Source of the DNA: Bodo saltans | Taxonomy: Eukaryota; Euglenozoa; Kinetoplastea; Eubodonida; Bodonidae | Length of the DNA stretch: 53,708 nt | Assembly: GCA_001460835.1 (NCBI GenBank) | Contig: CYKH01001779.1 | Span: 1-53,708 of the forward strand | Reading direction: 5' to 3' | Shown here: positions 29,318 to 38,690 of the stretch, piece by piece | Numbering within the stretch: position 1 is the stretch's first letter | Layout of the letters: each line of letters opens with the position of its first letter | Made by a program: the position numbers and the translations under genes | Notes under the pieces: model-generated | What the model was told of the DNA's origin: nothing | Database searches by the model: none | Seen by the model: the letters and a program-made list of their open reading frames with translations, nothing else

Positions 29318-29851
29318 TGCCATTGTCGTCACAAGCACCATCACTTATCAACCACAACATAGATGCAGAGAGATGAAGCCCGGCTTGATCTCTAGATAGA
29401 ACCAAGGAAGAATGAGTCAGAGTGCATCCACTTTGTATGTACGATGCAATGAAAAATAGAAACACAGAAAAGAAACACAAAAACATCGAAGCAAGATTGT
29501 GGAACCTCGACGACCAATTCGTAAAGTTGTTTGCCAGACTGATGCAATTATGGCCTTTCGATGGCGAAGAGAAGAAAAAGCGTCGAAGATAGACAATTTC
29601 TTTTTTGTGCGAGTGATCGCCATCCCCCATCCCCCGACCTGTGTCTCCAATTGCGCAACCCAATTTTTTATTATGTTTGAACTCATTGTGCTCGTGCAGA
29701 TGGAATGCACACTTCGCCAAACAAATCTAAAGACAACATTCATCCCTGACCAAGATTTTTTCAGTGGTTCTGACTGCAACTCACAATTGAACATCCTACT
29801 CATGCTTTTCACGAAGTGTCACAAACCTAGAGTCCCACCACTACTATCAGT
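29318..29851 (+). other. Spacer between RNR2 copy 1 and copy 2
   Basis: These 534 nt hold the 3' UTR of copy 1 and the 5' UTR of copy 2. The 5' flank of copy 2 shows no resemblance to that of copy 1 by eye. I see no gene here. Confidence 0.5.
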
Positions 29852-29935
29852 ATGTCTGCCGACGCCGCTACCCCAATTGCCAAGCGCGAGCGCGAAGAGT
29901 CAAGCCCCCAGGCCGCAGTGCCAATCGGCAAGTCC
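29852..29935 (+). CDS. RNR2: RNR2 copy 2, 5' fragment (runs into assembly gap)
   Basis: Twenty-eight codons from ATG 29852 repeat the beginning of copy 1. One synonymous difference is seen (CCA for CCT in the Pro codon of the TPIAK stretch). The sequence then becomes N. About 1,128 nt of coding sequence would still be needed, far more than the 300 N provided, so either the gap is undersized or the copy is truncated. Whether the copy is functional cannot be decided here. Confidence 0.85.
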
Positions 29936-30235
29936 NNNNNNNNNNNNNNNNNNNNNNNNNNNNNNNNNNNNNNNNNNNNNNNNNNNNNNNNNNNNNNNNN
30001 NNNNNNNNNNNNNNNNNNNNNNNNNNNNNNNNNNNNNNNNNNNNNNNNNNNNNNNNNNNNNNNNNNNNNNNNNNNNNNNNNNNNNNNNNNNNNNNNNNNN
30101 NNNNNNNNNNNNNNNNNNNNNNNNNNNNNNNNNNNNNNNNNNNNNNNNNNNNNNNNNNNNNNNNNNNNNNNNNNNNNNNNNNNNNNNNNNNNNNNNNNNN
30201 NNNNNNNNNNNNNNNNNNNNNNNNNNNNNNNNNNN
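29936..30235. other. Assembly gap (300 N)
   Basis: This unresolved run of N starts inside RNR2 copy 2. Assembly probably stopped because the repeat could not be separated from copy 1. Confidence 0.99.
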
Positions 30236-30797
30236 TTTTTTCTGCGTTCTGCTTCAATGAACAACGCAGTCAGAACGAACGAGCACTTCCTTTTGCTTTG
30301 AAGTTGTGTGATTCATCGAACATGGCGAACGATGTTGATCAATTAAACAACGAGTATAGAACCACACGAAAAAAGTCACGCAATCTTCCCGATTCGCAAA
30401 CGAGTTAGGAAGAGAGCCTTCTTTTTACATTGGGCACAATCAAACAAGATCCCAACAAAACACACTATCGGTGTCGAGCTGAACTCGATTTTTTTTTTTC
30501 GTTCTCGAGCACCCCCTCTCCAGACATAGCCCGAGAGCACTTCGGTGCTTTAGACAGGCTCTTTTCCATCAGATTTCTCCTTTTTTTTTTCTTTTTTTTC
30601 AAGGTTGAATGACTGCTATGTTTCCCCTTGGAATTTGTCGGTTCATAAGTGTCTGGCACAGTGCTCTTTGGCACCGCCTTCCACTTTGAAAGGACTACCT
30701 AGTTGCTTGCTTTTCGTTTTTTACAGTTGTGTATGAATATGATTTTCTCTTATGTCCTTCGTCTCGTCGAAATCACAGTATTTTTAGGACTGCAGGA
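30236..30797 (+). other. Non-coding region between the gap and eS6
   Basis: The left part is presumably the 3' flank of RNR2 copy 2. The right part is the eS6 5' region, with T-runs at 30490-30500 and 30582-30600, a UUCG hairpin at 30528-30560, several AG acceptors (30725-30726, 30777-30778, 30786-30787, 30794-30795) and a short upstream ORF at 30733-30801. Confidence 0.5.
30528..30560 (+). repeat. UUCG-tetraloop hairpin with outer helix
   Basis: GAGCAC-TTCG-GTGCTT at 30535-30550 folds as a 6-bp stem capped by a C(UUCG)G loop, an unusually stable tetraloop. A second 4-bp helix (AGCC 30528-30531 with GGCT 30557-30560) lies outside an internal loop. It is positioned between RNR2 copy 2 and eS6. 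Confidence 0.4.
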
Positions 30798-30801
30798 ATG
30801 A
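30733..30801 (+). other. Upstream ORF (22 codons) whose stop overlaps the eS6 start
   Basis: ATG 30733 opens a 22-codon frame ending in TGA 30799-30801, which overlaps the eS6 start as ATGA. It is in a different frame from eS6. It would be present in mRNA only if trans-splicing used the acceptor at 30725-30726; the acceptors at 30777-30795 remove its ATG. Confidence 0.4.
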
Positions 30802-31592
30802 AGCTGAACATTGCGTACCCACGCAACGGCACCGTGAAGCAGGCTGACATCCCTGATGAGCAGCTCCGCCGCGTGCACCTTGGCGATTACCGCCTCGGCA
30901 ACGAGGTTGAGGGCGTCATCTTCGGTGATGAGTTCAAGGGTTACACCTTCCGCCTCACCGGTGGATCCGACAAGGATGGTTTCCCCATGATCCAGGGTGT
31001 CATGGCCCCCTCCCGTGTGTCCCTGCTGATCAAGCGTGGCGCCAAGGGCTTCAACGCCTTCCGTGGTGGCGAGGGCGAGCGCCGCCGCAAGGCCCTCCGC
31101 GGTTGCATCCTCGGAAACGACCTTGCCGTCATCAACGTGATCATCACCAAGACCGGTGAGCAGCCCATCGAGGGCGTCACGGACGTGTCCCTCCCCCGCC
31201 GCCTTGGCCCCAAGCGCGCCAACAACATCCGCAAGCTCTTCAACCTGAGCCGCGAGGACGACGTGAGCAAGTTCGTTGTCCGCCGCAAGGTGACGAAGGC
31301 CGGCAAGAAGGACCGCTTCAAGGCCCCCAAGATCCAGCGCCTGATCACCTCCACCATCCGCGCCCGCCGCGCCAAGAAGGTGAAGGTTGCCATCGAGAAG
31401 GTCCGCGCGTCCGCTGTCGAGCGCCGCGAGTACCTGTCCCTGCTGGCCACCCGCCGCCAGGCCGCCCGCCAGCGCAAGAACTCTCTGCTCCACCGCCAGC
31501 TTGTCGGTGCCCACAAGGCTGACCTCAAGGCCTTCACTGCCGCCAAGGCTGCCCCCAAGGCCGCCGTCGCTGCCAAGACCGCCAAGAAGTAA
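30798..31592 (+). CDS. RPS6: Small-subunit ribosomal protein eS6
   Basis: The 264-residue product is eS6, a 40S subunit protein. Visible family features: MKLNIAYPRNGTVKQ at the start, HLGDYRLGNEVEG, RLTGGSDKDGFPMIQGV, GERRRKALRGCI, PRRLGPKRANNIRKLFNL, KAPKIQRLITS, followed by the basic C-terminal helix. The length is close to other eS6 proteins. The C-terminus ends in Ala/Lys repeats instead of the serine cluster phosphorylated by S6 kinase in animals. The frame is open to a GTG at 30729, but the conserved start and the acceptors place the start at 30798. Codons are strongly C/G-ending, as in RNR2 and eL32. Confidence 0.97.
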   Translation: MKLNIAYPRNGTVKQADIPDEQLRRVHLGDYRLGNEVEGVIFGDEFKGYTFRLTGGSDKDGFPMIQGVMAPSRVSLLIKRGAKGFNAFRGGEGERRRKALRGCILGNDLAVINVIITKTGEQPIEGVTDVSLPRRLGPKRANNIRKLFNLSREDDVSKFVVRRKVTKAGKKDRFKAPKIQRLITSTIRARRAKKVKVAIEKVRASAVERREYLSLLATRRQAARQRKNSLLHRQLVGAHKADLKAFTAAKAAPKAAVAAKTAKK

Positions 31593-31687
31593 GCTTGACG
31601 ACTCGCATCAATTTCATAGTTTGTAGTTGACATCAAAAAATAACGCGAATTAATCTATCACATTGTCTACTGAAACCATCTCCCTCA

Positions 31688-31726
31688 TTTTGATTTTTTT
31701 TTTTGCTTGTTTTGTTTTGTTTTTAG
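31688..31726 (+). promoter_or_regulatory. Candidate trans-splice acceptor for the NDUFA9-like gene
   Basis: This is the longest T-rich tract near a gene start in the window. It ends TTTTTAG at AG 31725-31726, 40 nt before ATG 31767. Confidence 0.65.
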
Positions 31727-31766
31727 TTCAAGAGAAGAACAAGAGCAATAACTGAGTAAAGCGAAA

Positions 31767-32885
31767 ATGTCACGCAGACAATTCGCACGAACCCTAAGCG
31801 GTGATCTCTCTAGCAATTGGCGAAGCCAAGGATCGGAGGCGAACGCGATGAACATCAACGTAGCAACCTTCGGCGCCACTGGTCACTTAGGATCGTATGT
31901 TCACGCTAGTTGCTGCCTTCACGGCTTCACCAATATCATTCCTTTTCGTTTCCGTGCTGGTACTTCAGGCGTTCGTATGCTGAAGCACTTGGGCGACGGT
32001 ACTGTAGGACAGAATTTTGATACCGACTACGAAATCGATAAGGAGTTCGTCGTGAAGTCCATTTTAGAAAAGGTCGACAACGTCATCAACGTTGTCGGCG
32101 CGTGGCAAGAGCCCACCATTTACGAGCACAGCCAATCGTGGTTCAGCATGGAGGCTGTGAACGTTGAGTGGCCTCGTATGTTGGCCCGCTGGTCCCGAGA
32201 GATGGGCATTCTACGCTTTGTACACATCTCGATGGTTGGCGCTGATCTGAACAGTCCGTCCAAGCTGTTGCGACAGAAAGCAATGGCCGAGCAGGCAGTC
32301 CTGGAAGAATTCCCCACCGCGACGATTATCCGGTCCACTGATGTGTTCCATGAAAATGACTTTCACTACTCCAAATATCTGAAGGCGCAAAAGTATTGGA
32401 AGGTAGTGCCGGTTGCGAACCGCGGGCTTAGAATCCACCAGCCGGTGTTTGCTGGAGATATCGGCGAAGCTGCCACTCGCGCGTTGTACTTGAATCACAC
32501 CGAAGGTAGAATTGCCGAACTCGGTGGCCCTGTTCGCTTTACCACCAACGACTACCTCCGATGGTGCTCAGAGTGCAATGGCACGCTCCATTTAATTGCT
32601 CACGTGCCCAAGTGGATGTGGAGGATTGGTACCAAGCTGAACGAGCGATTGCCCTTCCACAAGGGTTTTATCCTCGGTACTCGTGCTCCTTCTTGGAATC
32701 AAGATTGGCTTGACCGCCAATTTTTGGACAATTGTGCGATGCCTGAGCGTGATCCCGAGTTGATGGATTGGGAAGACTTTGGCATCCCTCGTGAAGATCT
32801 GTACCGCATGGAGGAGAAGTATTTCATCACTTCCCTGATGTGGACAAGAGAAAATCCTCTGCTCGAAAACGGAAAGGGTCTGTAG
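31767..32885 (+). CDS. NDUFA9: NDUFA9-like (39 kDa) subunit of mitochondrial complex I
   Basis: This 372-residue atypical short-chain dehydrogenase carries the dinucleotide-binding motif GATGHLG at residues 36-42, after a short basic N-terminal leader. Downstream elements typical of the 39 kDa subunit are present: VDNVINVVGA, the VEWPRMLARWSREMGILRFVHISMVGAD region, an ATIIRSTDVFHENDF segment and GDIGEAATRAL. NDUFA9 binds NADPH structurally and stabilises the junction of the peripheral and membrane arms; it is not thought to be catalytic. The C-terminal ~100 residues (YLRWCSECNG onward) extend beyond the Rossmann core as usual. The leader MSRRQFARTLSGDLSSNW could act as a presequence. Confidence 0.88.
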   Translation: MSRRQFARTLSGDLSSNWRSQGSEANAMNINVATFGATGHLGSYVHASCCLHGFTNIIPFRFRAGTSGVRMLKHLGDGTVGQNFDTDYEIDKEFVVKSILEKVDNVINVVGAWQEPTIYEHSQSWFSMEAVNVEWPRMLARWSREMGILRFVHISMVGADLNSPSKLLRQKAMAEQAVLEEFPTATIIRSTDVFHENDFHYSKYLKAQKYWKVVPVANRGLRIHQPVFAGDIGEAATRALYLNHTEGRIAELGGPVRFTTNDYLRWCSECNGTLHLIAHVPKWMWRIGTKLNERLPFHKGFILGTRAPSWNQDWLDRQFLDNCAMPERDPELMDWEDFGIPREDLYRMEEKYFITSLMWTRENPLLENGKGL

Positions 32886-33338
32886 TGCTTTCACATTTTA
32901 TTTATCTTGCTGTTTTGGGCAACTCTCGCGAAAGCATGGGAGAGAGTTCGCAAAGCTATCTCCCGAGCGCTTGCGCCTGAGTTTTGTGGGTTTCCTTTTT
33001 CAAGTTCATTTCATTAGCTTCGATGAATTGTACCCCCCTCAAAGAGAGTATGACTTCTCAACACGCTGCGGTACGCCGCCATGTGTGATGTGAGCGCTTT
33101 GCGCCGGATGTGTGTGTGTTACGAGTTTTGCGTATGTGTGAGTTTGTGTGCATATGGCACCTCAAAGTGAAGGTGCAGAACGATTACAACAACAATTAAA
33201 AACAAAAATCGGTGATGACAAGACATGATAATATCGCACTCTGTATCCTTGCGTAAATGATTCGATCGTCTTCTTTTGGCAACATGTCGACGCACACAGC
33301 ATTTTTTTTTCATTAGAAAAGAAACATTACGCAATCAA
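32886..33338 (+). other. Intergenic region before the EF-hand giant gene
   Basis: UTR-like sequence. A short GT repeat lies near 33108-33120. The acceptor is at 33302-33316. I see no gene here. Confidence 0.45.
33302..33316 (+). promoter_or_regulatory. Candidate trans-splice acceptor for the EF-hand gene
   Basis: A run of nine T and CATTAG end at AG 33315-33316, 22 nt before ATG 33339. Confidence 0.6.
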
Positions 33339-36300
33339 ATGTTGCGAAAAATTCATCGTAGGTCATTCAACAGCGACTTTGGTCTTCCGCTGTTTCTTGT
33401 AGATAACCTGGCCACCGCATTTTCTGCTCTCGACACAGACCATAGTGGAACATTAGAGCCAGCCGAACTTCGTCAAGCTGTTCAGTCTATTTTTCCGACA
33501 TTCGATAGCGATGCGCTTGATCAAATCACAGATAGCATTCTGAGCGGTGCCGATGATAACCACGACGGGAAGATTGATTTCGACGAGTTCATGCGGTTTG
33601 TAGAGCGTCGCCGAGATGAATTAGAGAAGACGGTTGGCGCCGTGCGATTCACTACCGCGGGCTGTGGCAATGGAATCTCCTCTGCACTTGTCGAGCATCT
33701 CTCCGCGCAGTGTGTCTCGTCGATGTTCTACACCTTCATTGGTGGATCTGCGGTTGAGATTGTCGGCGGTGACAGTGTTGAGGTTCATCCCAAATCTCAC
33801 GTGGTGCGCGAGATCATTCTTGATCTGTTTCCTGACCTTCCAGATTTGTGTGAGAAGGAACTTGAGAATGCGTTAAACGATATTCTAAACGCTGCAGGTC
33901 AAGGGGTCCGCGCAAAGCACCTTATCACAGCGCTAGCTCTCCCATTTGAACACACGAAGTACAAGAGTAAGAAGCTAGTGCCGCTATCCCAACGCAGTGC
34001 AGGTTCCTCGTCTGCTGCCATTGCTGAGCTCCGTCGCGAAGACTCGGTTCTTGAAACTCCACTAAGCTTCTTGAATGAATATCAAGTTGAGCTCCTTTAC
34101 AAGAATGTTATCGCGAGCACAGCAAAGCAAATGGCACATCAGTACTTCCGTGACGCCAGTAGTGTTCAAATTGGGTTGCGCGCGTGCTTCACGGAGGATC
34201 AAGTTGACGACGAGCTCATTGAGGACGTCACCAATATTCTTTGCCGAACGCAGCGCCACGGCGCCAATTTTGGCGTTGGTGAGTTCTTACGTGGGATTCA
34301 AGCCGTCGCTCATCAAGCAGCCGTTGCAAACGCTCAACACATGGCGCGGTTCCAATTCTACTCGTATGCGTCACTTCCGTTGTCAACCCTTCAGGCAGTT
34401 GAGGCGGCTCTTAGCGCCGAGGAGATGGACCTGCTTCGTGACACATTTATCCGACTAGACCTCAATGGAGACGGATTGGTGTCTGAATCCGACTGCGCGA
34501 TGATTACAGAAGACATCTTAGAAGAGAAATTTTCTACGTTCCAGCCGTACTTGAAGGCATTGTTCGCCATCGCCGATAAAGACGGTGATGAGCGCCTCTC
34601 TCTCGGAGAATTTTTGTTGTCATTTCTGGAAGGCCCTGGTGTCGTGCCACAAGAAATTATCACTTCATGTGTTGCTCCCATTCGCCTGCGCTTGTCAGAT
34701 GATGAGCTCGGTCTCGTCCAGCGTGCCTTCCATTGCATCGATGCAGATGGCGACGGGACATTAGACTTCGAGGAACTCTTCAAGGCGGTGCAGTCGGTGC
34801 TGAGACCAGTCTACCCTGAAGTAGAAGACAAGCAGTACCAAGATATCGTCGACGTCATTCTTAGTAAAGCTGACCGTGATATGGACGGAAAGCTGAATAT
34901 CTCAGAGTTCTGCCGCAGCTTGCAGGAAGAGCACGGTGTGATTCCGATTCAACTGATTGAAGCCTACGGCAACATCCAATTCTTTACCGAAGTCAAGGGT
35001 GGATCTCAAGGTAACAACGGTGGTGGCGGTCTGCTGTCAACATTGACTAAAGTGGTGTTAACCGACGTCCCTATCGTAAGTGAGCAGCATCTTGGGCAAG
35101 GACCACTCCCTCGCTTACCATCGGATGATCCCACACCACTGCAGTCTCTCACTGGATCTGTCAACGTCTCTGGGAATCACTTCAATGGCTTCGAAGACGC
35201 CCTTAAATTCTTAACGCTTGACGATATCACCGCAGCAAATAATTCACTTGTGAAGTTCATTGCCTCTCCACGCGAGTTCAATTCAGTGGATGTCACGAGA
35301 AACATTCTCCGCGCTGAGCTTCAAACGGCGGCCTCGCTATCGCCAGAGACCATCGAGCGCCTGATTGATGTATTTATTTCCTACGGACACAAGAACGCCG
35401 CCGATGACGTGACTGTTGCTGACGTCATTCGTAGATTCAGCCTCGGCAAGATTCAAAAGCCTAAGAAGCACTCTGTCGCGTTACCAGAATCGACGCACCT
35501 TCTGCAAGGCAGCATCACAAACACATCGTCAAAGGGTGAAATCTTGCGAGTAAGCCAATCCGCCATCCTCTCCACCTCACCAAATGGCGAGCCCAACACA
35601 CAAAGCAACCCGTTGGCAACTGCTGATGTGACTGGCCACACTCAAGGCAACGCGAGCACTGCTACCGACGATTCGTCATCCGTTGCGGAGGTGTATGTAC
35701 CGGCCGCCGAAACCAGCATCTTAGAGAAGATGTTTGCCCGCTTCGACACCGATCGAGACGGTTACCTTTCCCTAGAAGATGTGGCTCCCACCATGCGCCG
35801 CTTGTTTGAGGAGCGCAATACCACGTGGTCCAAGAATGATGTTGATGTTCACACTGTCTCCCTGTTCCAAGCGGCAGATGAAGACAAGGACAACCGCTTG
35901 TCGTACAACGAATTTGCGGAAGCGTTCCGCGCAGATCACGGCCTTTTCCCTGATGATTATGTGAAAGCACTCAGCGAACAAGTACTTTTGGACCTTCACT
36001 CTGTCAATCTTCGGGCTATTCTTGAGTCTCTTCACATGCTAGCGCAAGTGCGCGAGCCCCATGGTGGGTTTGCGACGCAAGGTGAACTTGCCGAAGAACT
36101 TGAACGCGTCGTAACTCCGTTTGTTGAAGAGGGAAACTACGCTCGCGTGAGAACCATGGTCGACTACATGATGCTGTTCTGTCCACATTCTGAGGGTCAA
36201 GGGCGTGTCTTGTTGAGCGGCCTGTTGCGCTTCATTCGTCGAGATCTTCTTGGGGAGATTGAACCACAAGAATGCGAAGTTGCCGCCCAGCAACAGCTGT

Positions 36301-38690
36301 CGGATGCGCCATCAGTAGATTCCACGCAGGTGGGTGCCCAATCAACGGTGACTCTCGAGGAATCCAAGACGGCAGAGCCACAGACTGCCGCTGTCCCTCA
36401 GCACGCGGATCCCTCACCAACAAACGAAGAAGTCGAGGTAAACAATGAGGCTGCTTCGCAACCACAACCACCAGTATCGGAATCTGAGGGCGCCGCCACG
36501 CCTGACCTCGTTGTGGCACCGTTCGAGTGGTCCTCCATCCGCAGCATTCTTACCTCCATTGCTCAAGCATCTGATAAACTCTCTGCCGCTGATTTAGAGA
36601 CAAAACTTCTTGCGGCATTGACTGAGCTGTTCCTTGATGACGCCGCGGTGGCATCGGAAGCCGCTGTCCGAATCATCAGGGCCGCATCGGCATTCATTGC
36701 CGACGGCATCGTAGACTTGGATACATTTGTGACTTGCACTATTGGATCAGAGATCTCATCAAGCGTTCTTGGATTCTCCGTGGGAAGTAAAGACGAGCGG
36801 CGCGCGGCGGCTGTCAAGGCGATCTACACGATCCTGACAACGTCAGACCGCCGTAGGGCTCTTGCAGAAGCGCTACTTCAAGTTGACGTTGAGCGCACTG
36901 GGGAAATCAACTTTGACGTTCTTGCCGTGAAAATTCACGAGCCGCTGCGAGACTTGCCGGAGACCACCTACCATCAATTAGTTCGTGCTCTGCGCCTCGT
37001 CGGAGAACAAACAGTTGTCAATACCTTCAGCATTTCTGACTTCCTGCGTCCTTTTGCAACCATTTACTACGTAGAGCCGCAGCAAGCACTTCCTAGCGAG
37101 GGTGTTCTCCGGCGGCTCAGCACTCGAGAAGATGAATTGCTGATCGAGACAGTTCGCACGCTCATCTTCGCCTTTGATGACCCTGGTGCTTCTCACGAAA
37201 TCAGGATCGCTGAACTTGCTAAAGCACTCGAGCTTGCGCTCGTGAAAAATGGCTTCACAGACACAGTGACCCTCCACGACACAGGTGTCATTTGTAAATT
37301 GCTTGGCGAGCTTGCAGTGACTGGTGAGCACTCCCTGGAGGCGCTACAAGCCAACACAAAACTTATTCGTATTGTCTGGACATTGCTGCCATCGCGTCTT
37401 CGCTGCGAGTATGCACTGCGCAAACTTCGCGTGGAAGTTGGTGAGGTGCCGTACCTTCGCAAACTGTGTCGTGTGGCCCTTCTTACCGATAGACATCGCA
37501 ACGGAGTGTTTACCCACTCTGTGCTCAGTGAAGTGCTGAACACCGAGTTGCGCCTTCTGCATCGTGATTGGACTGCCCATCGTGTTGGCATGTCTGTGGA
37601 AGAGTGGATCCTTGCCGGAGAAGTTGACGAGAAGAACTTTATCCACTTTAGTCGCATGTTAGACACAATGCTTGACATCTTCCCGTTAGTCCACCCTGCA
37701 CTTGTTGGAGAAGTTCGAATTCAGCACCCTCTTGAAGCGCCTGATGCGTTGCGCGCGGCGATTAGCCACTTATGTGCAACAGAGGAAATTCCTGTGGCAC
37801 AGTTGCGACTTTTCTCCAGCGATGGAAACGGACCTGTTGCTCCCATTATGAGCTTCCTCAGCGCCGTTGGTGCCATCCCCTCTCGCGGTACCGTGAACTT
37901 CGGTGCAGTATATCCAGCGTGTAGATTTGACGTCGATGGTGTCACTGTGTTCCTCGATGGTCTCGATCAGGCGTTGGCCCAACGCGCTATTTTCCATGTA
38001 TTGCCTGTCGCTCGTCAACGAGACCTTTCTTGTGCCTTCACCGTCATCGATCACAAGCATGACAACGTGCTCGACTTCGAAGAGCTTGAGGGAATTTTGA
38101 TGCACCACGAACGAGAATTGATCAAGTTGATTGGAGGGAAGAGCCCAACTGGATCGACTATTCGCGGCGGCCGTCTTGCAGATATCGAATTATTGGAAAG
38201 AGCAAAGAAACTGTTTGTGTCAGCTGACAAACTGCGTGTGGGTCTCATTGGGTTAGAAGATTTCCTTGCGGTATTCGCACAAGGTATTTTTCATTATGAA
38301 TTGATTGAGTCAGTGATTGCTGTCAACAACAGCTCACCTCACCGAGCAAGAAGTGCGCTTGGTGAGCCAGATAATGGTGATTCTGGTGAAGCCGTCAAGC
38401 GTGCCACAAGCACTGAACCGCACCGCCCTGCACGAGGAGGACCAAGGCAGTCAGCTGCTACCCAAGAGATCAACAAAGATCTAGAGCACGAATTTGCAAA
38501 GTACGATCGCAACAAGTCTGGATACCTCAGTAGAGCTGAATTCGGAGAAGCGTATCTTAAGCTTGAGCACTTCGGATTGGTGCCGTCCAAAGCAGAAATT
38601 GACAAGCTCTTTGGTTCTATCTGTGTTGACAAGGAAAAAATGAGCTTCGACGAGTTCTGTGTTATCATGCTGCGACGCAGTCGCATGTAA
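33339..38690 (+). CDS. Giant multi-EF-hand calcium-binding protein (1,783 residues)
   Basis: At least ten EF-hand loops with the Dx[D/N]xDG pattern or close to it are visible, starting at residues about 32 (DTDHSGTLEPAE), 72, 374 (DLNGDGLVSESD), 413, 468 (DADGDGTLDFEE), 512, 803 (DTDRDGYLSLED), 847, 1571 and 1723 (DRNKSGYLSRAE). A further degenerate one is at the C-terminus. They occur as pairs at 32/72, 374/413, 468/512 and 803/847. Between pairs lie helical stretches and a Pro/Glu/Gln-rich linker around 990-1060. Some helical segments look like decayed hands (DVERTGEINFDVL, DRHRNGVFTHSVL). There is no catalytic or membrane domain. It is probably a calcium-responsive scaffold, perhaps cytoskeletal; the cellular role is unknown. 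ATG 33339 is chosen because the frame upstream begins at a TTG before the acceptor. Confidence 0.85.
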   Translation: MLRKIHRRSFNSDFGLPLFLVDNLATAFSALDTDHSGTLEPAELRQAVQSIFPTFDSDALDQITDSILSGADDNHDGKIDFDEFMRFVERRRDELEKTVGAVRFTTAGCGNGISSALVEHLSAQCVSSMFYTFIGGSAVEIVGGDSVEVHPKSHVVREIILDLFPDLPDLCEKELENALNDILNAAGQGVRAKHLITALALPFEHTKYKSKKLVPLSQRSAGSSSAAIAELRREDSVLETPLSFLNEYQVELLYKNVIASTAKQMAHQYFRDASSVQIGLRACFTEDQVDDELIEDVTNILCRTQRHGANFGVGEFLRGIQAVAHQAAVANAQHMARFQFYSYASLPLSTLQAVEAALSAEEMDLLRDTFIRLDLNGDGLVSESDCAMITEDILEEKFSTFQPYLKALFAIADKDGDERLSLGEFLLSFLEGPGVVPQEIITSCVAPIRLRLSDDELGLVQRAFHCIDADGDGTLDFEELFKAVQSVLRPVYPEVEDKQYQDIVDVILSKADRDMDGKLNISEFCRSLQEEHGVIPIQLIEAYGNIQFFTEVKGGSQGNNGGGGLLSTLTKVVLTDVPIVSEQHLGQGPLPRLPSDDPTPLQSLTGSVNVSGNHFNGFEDALKFLTLDDITAANNSLVKFIASPREFNSVDVTRNILRAELQTAASLSPETIERLIDVFISYGHKNAADDVTVADVIRRFSLGKIQKPKKHSVALPESTHLLQGSITNTSSKGEILRVSQSAILSTSPNGEPNTQSNPLATADVTGHTQGNASTATDDSSSVAEVYVPAAETSILEKMFARFDTDRDGYLSLEDVAPTMRRLFEERNTTWSKNDVDVHTVSLFQAADEDKDNRLSYNEFAEAFRADHGLFPDDYVKALSEQVLLDLHSVNLRAILESLHMLAQVREPHGGFATQGELAEELERVVTPFVEEGNYARVRTMVDYMMLFCPHSEGQGRVLLSGLLRFIRRDLLGEIEPQECEVAAQQQLSDAPSVDSTQVGAQSTVTLEESKTAEPQTAAVPQHADPSPTNEEVEVNNEAASQPQPPVSESEGAATPDLVVAPFEWSSIRSILTSIAQASDKLSAADLETKLLAALTELFLDDAAVASEAAVRIIRAASAFIADGIVDLDTFVTCTIGSEISSSVLGFSVGSKDERRAAAVKAIYTILTTSDRRRALAEALLQVDVERTGEINFDVLAVKIHEPLRDLPETTYHQLVRALRLVGEQTVVNTFSISDFLRPFATIYYVEPQQALPSEGVLRRLSTREDELLIETVRTLIFAFDDPGASHEIRIAELAKALELALVKNGFTDTVTLHDTGVICKLLGELAVTGEHSLEALQANTKLIRIVWTLLPSRLRCEYALRKLRVEVGEVPYLRKLCRVALLTDRHRNGVFTHSVLSEVLNTELRLLHRDWTAHRVGMSVEEWILAGEVDEKNFIHFSRMLDTMLDIFPLVHPALVGEVRIQHPLEAPDALRAAISHLCATEEIPVAQLRLFSSDGNGPVAPIMSFLSAVGAIPSRGTVNFGAVYPACRFDVDGVTVFLDGLDQALAQRAIFHVLPVARQRDLSCAFTVIDHKHDNVLDFEELEGILMHHERELIKLIGGKSPTGSTIRGGRLADIELLERAKKLFVSADKLRVGLIGLEDFLAVFAQGIFHYELIESVIAVNNSSPHRARSALGEPDNGDSGEAVKRATSTEPHRPARGGPRQSAATQEINKDLEHEFAKYDRNKSGYLSRAEFGEAYLKLEHFGLVPSKAEIDKLFGSICVDKEKMSFDEFCVIMLRRSRM

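Noticed and set aside
28154-29344. 396-codon open frame on the minus strand across RNR2
   Set aside because: It is antisense to a certain gene and arises from its C/G-ending codons. Its product (Leu/Val/Asp/Gly-rich) has no recognisable domain.
30750-31514. 254-codon minus-strand open frame across eS6
   Set aside because: Same cause: a codon-bias shadow of eS6, low-complexity composition, and opposite to every supported gene.
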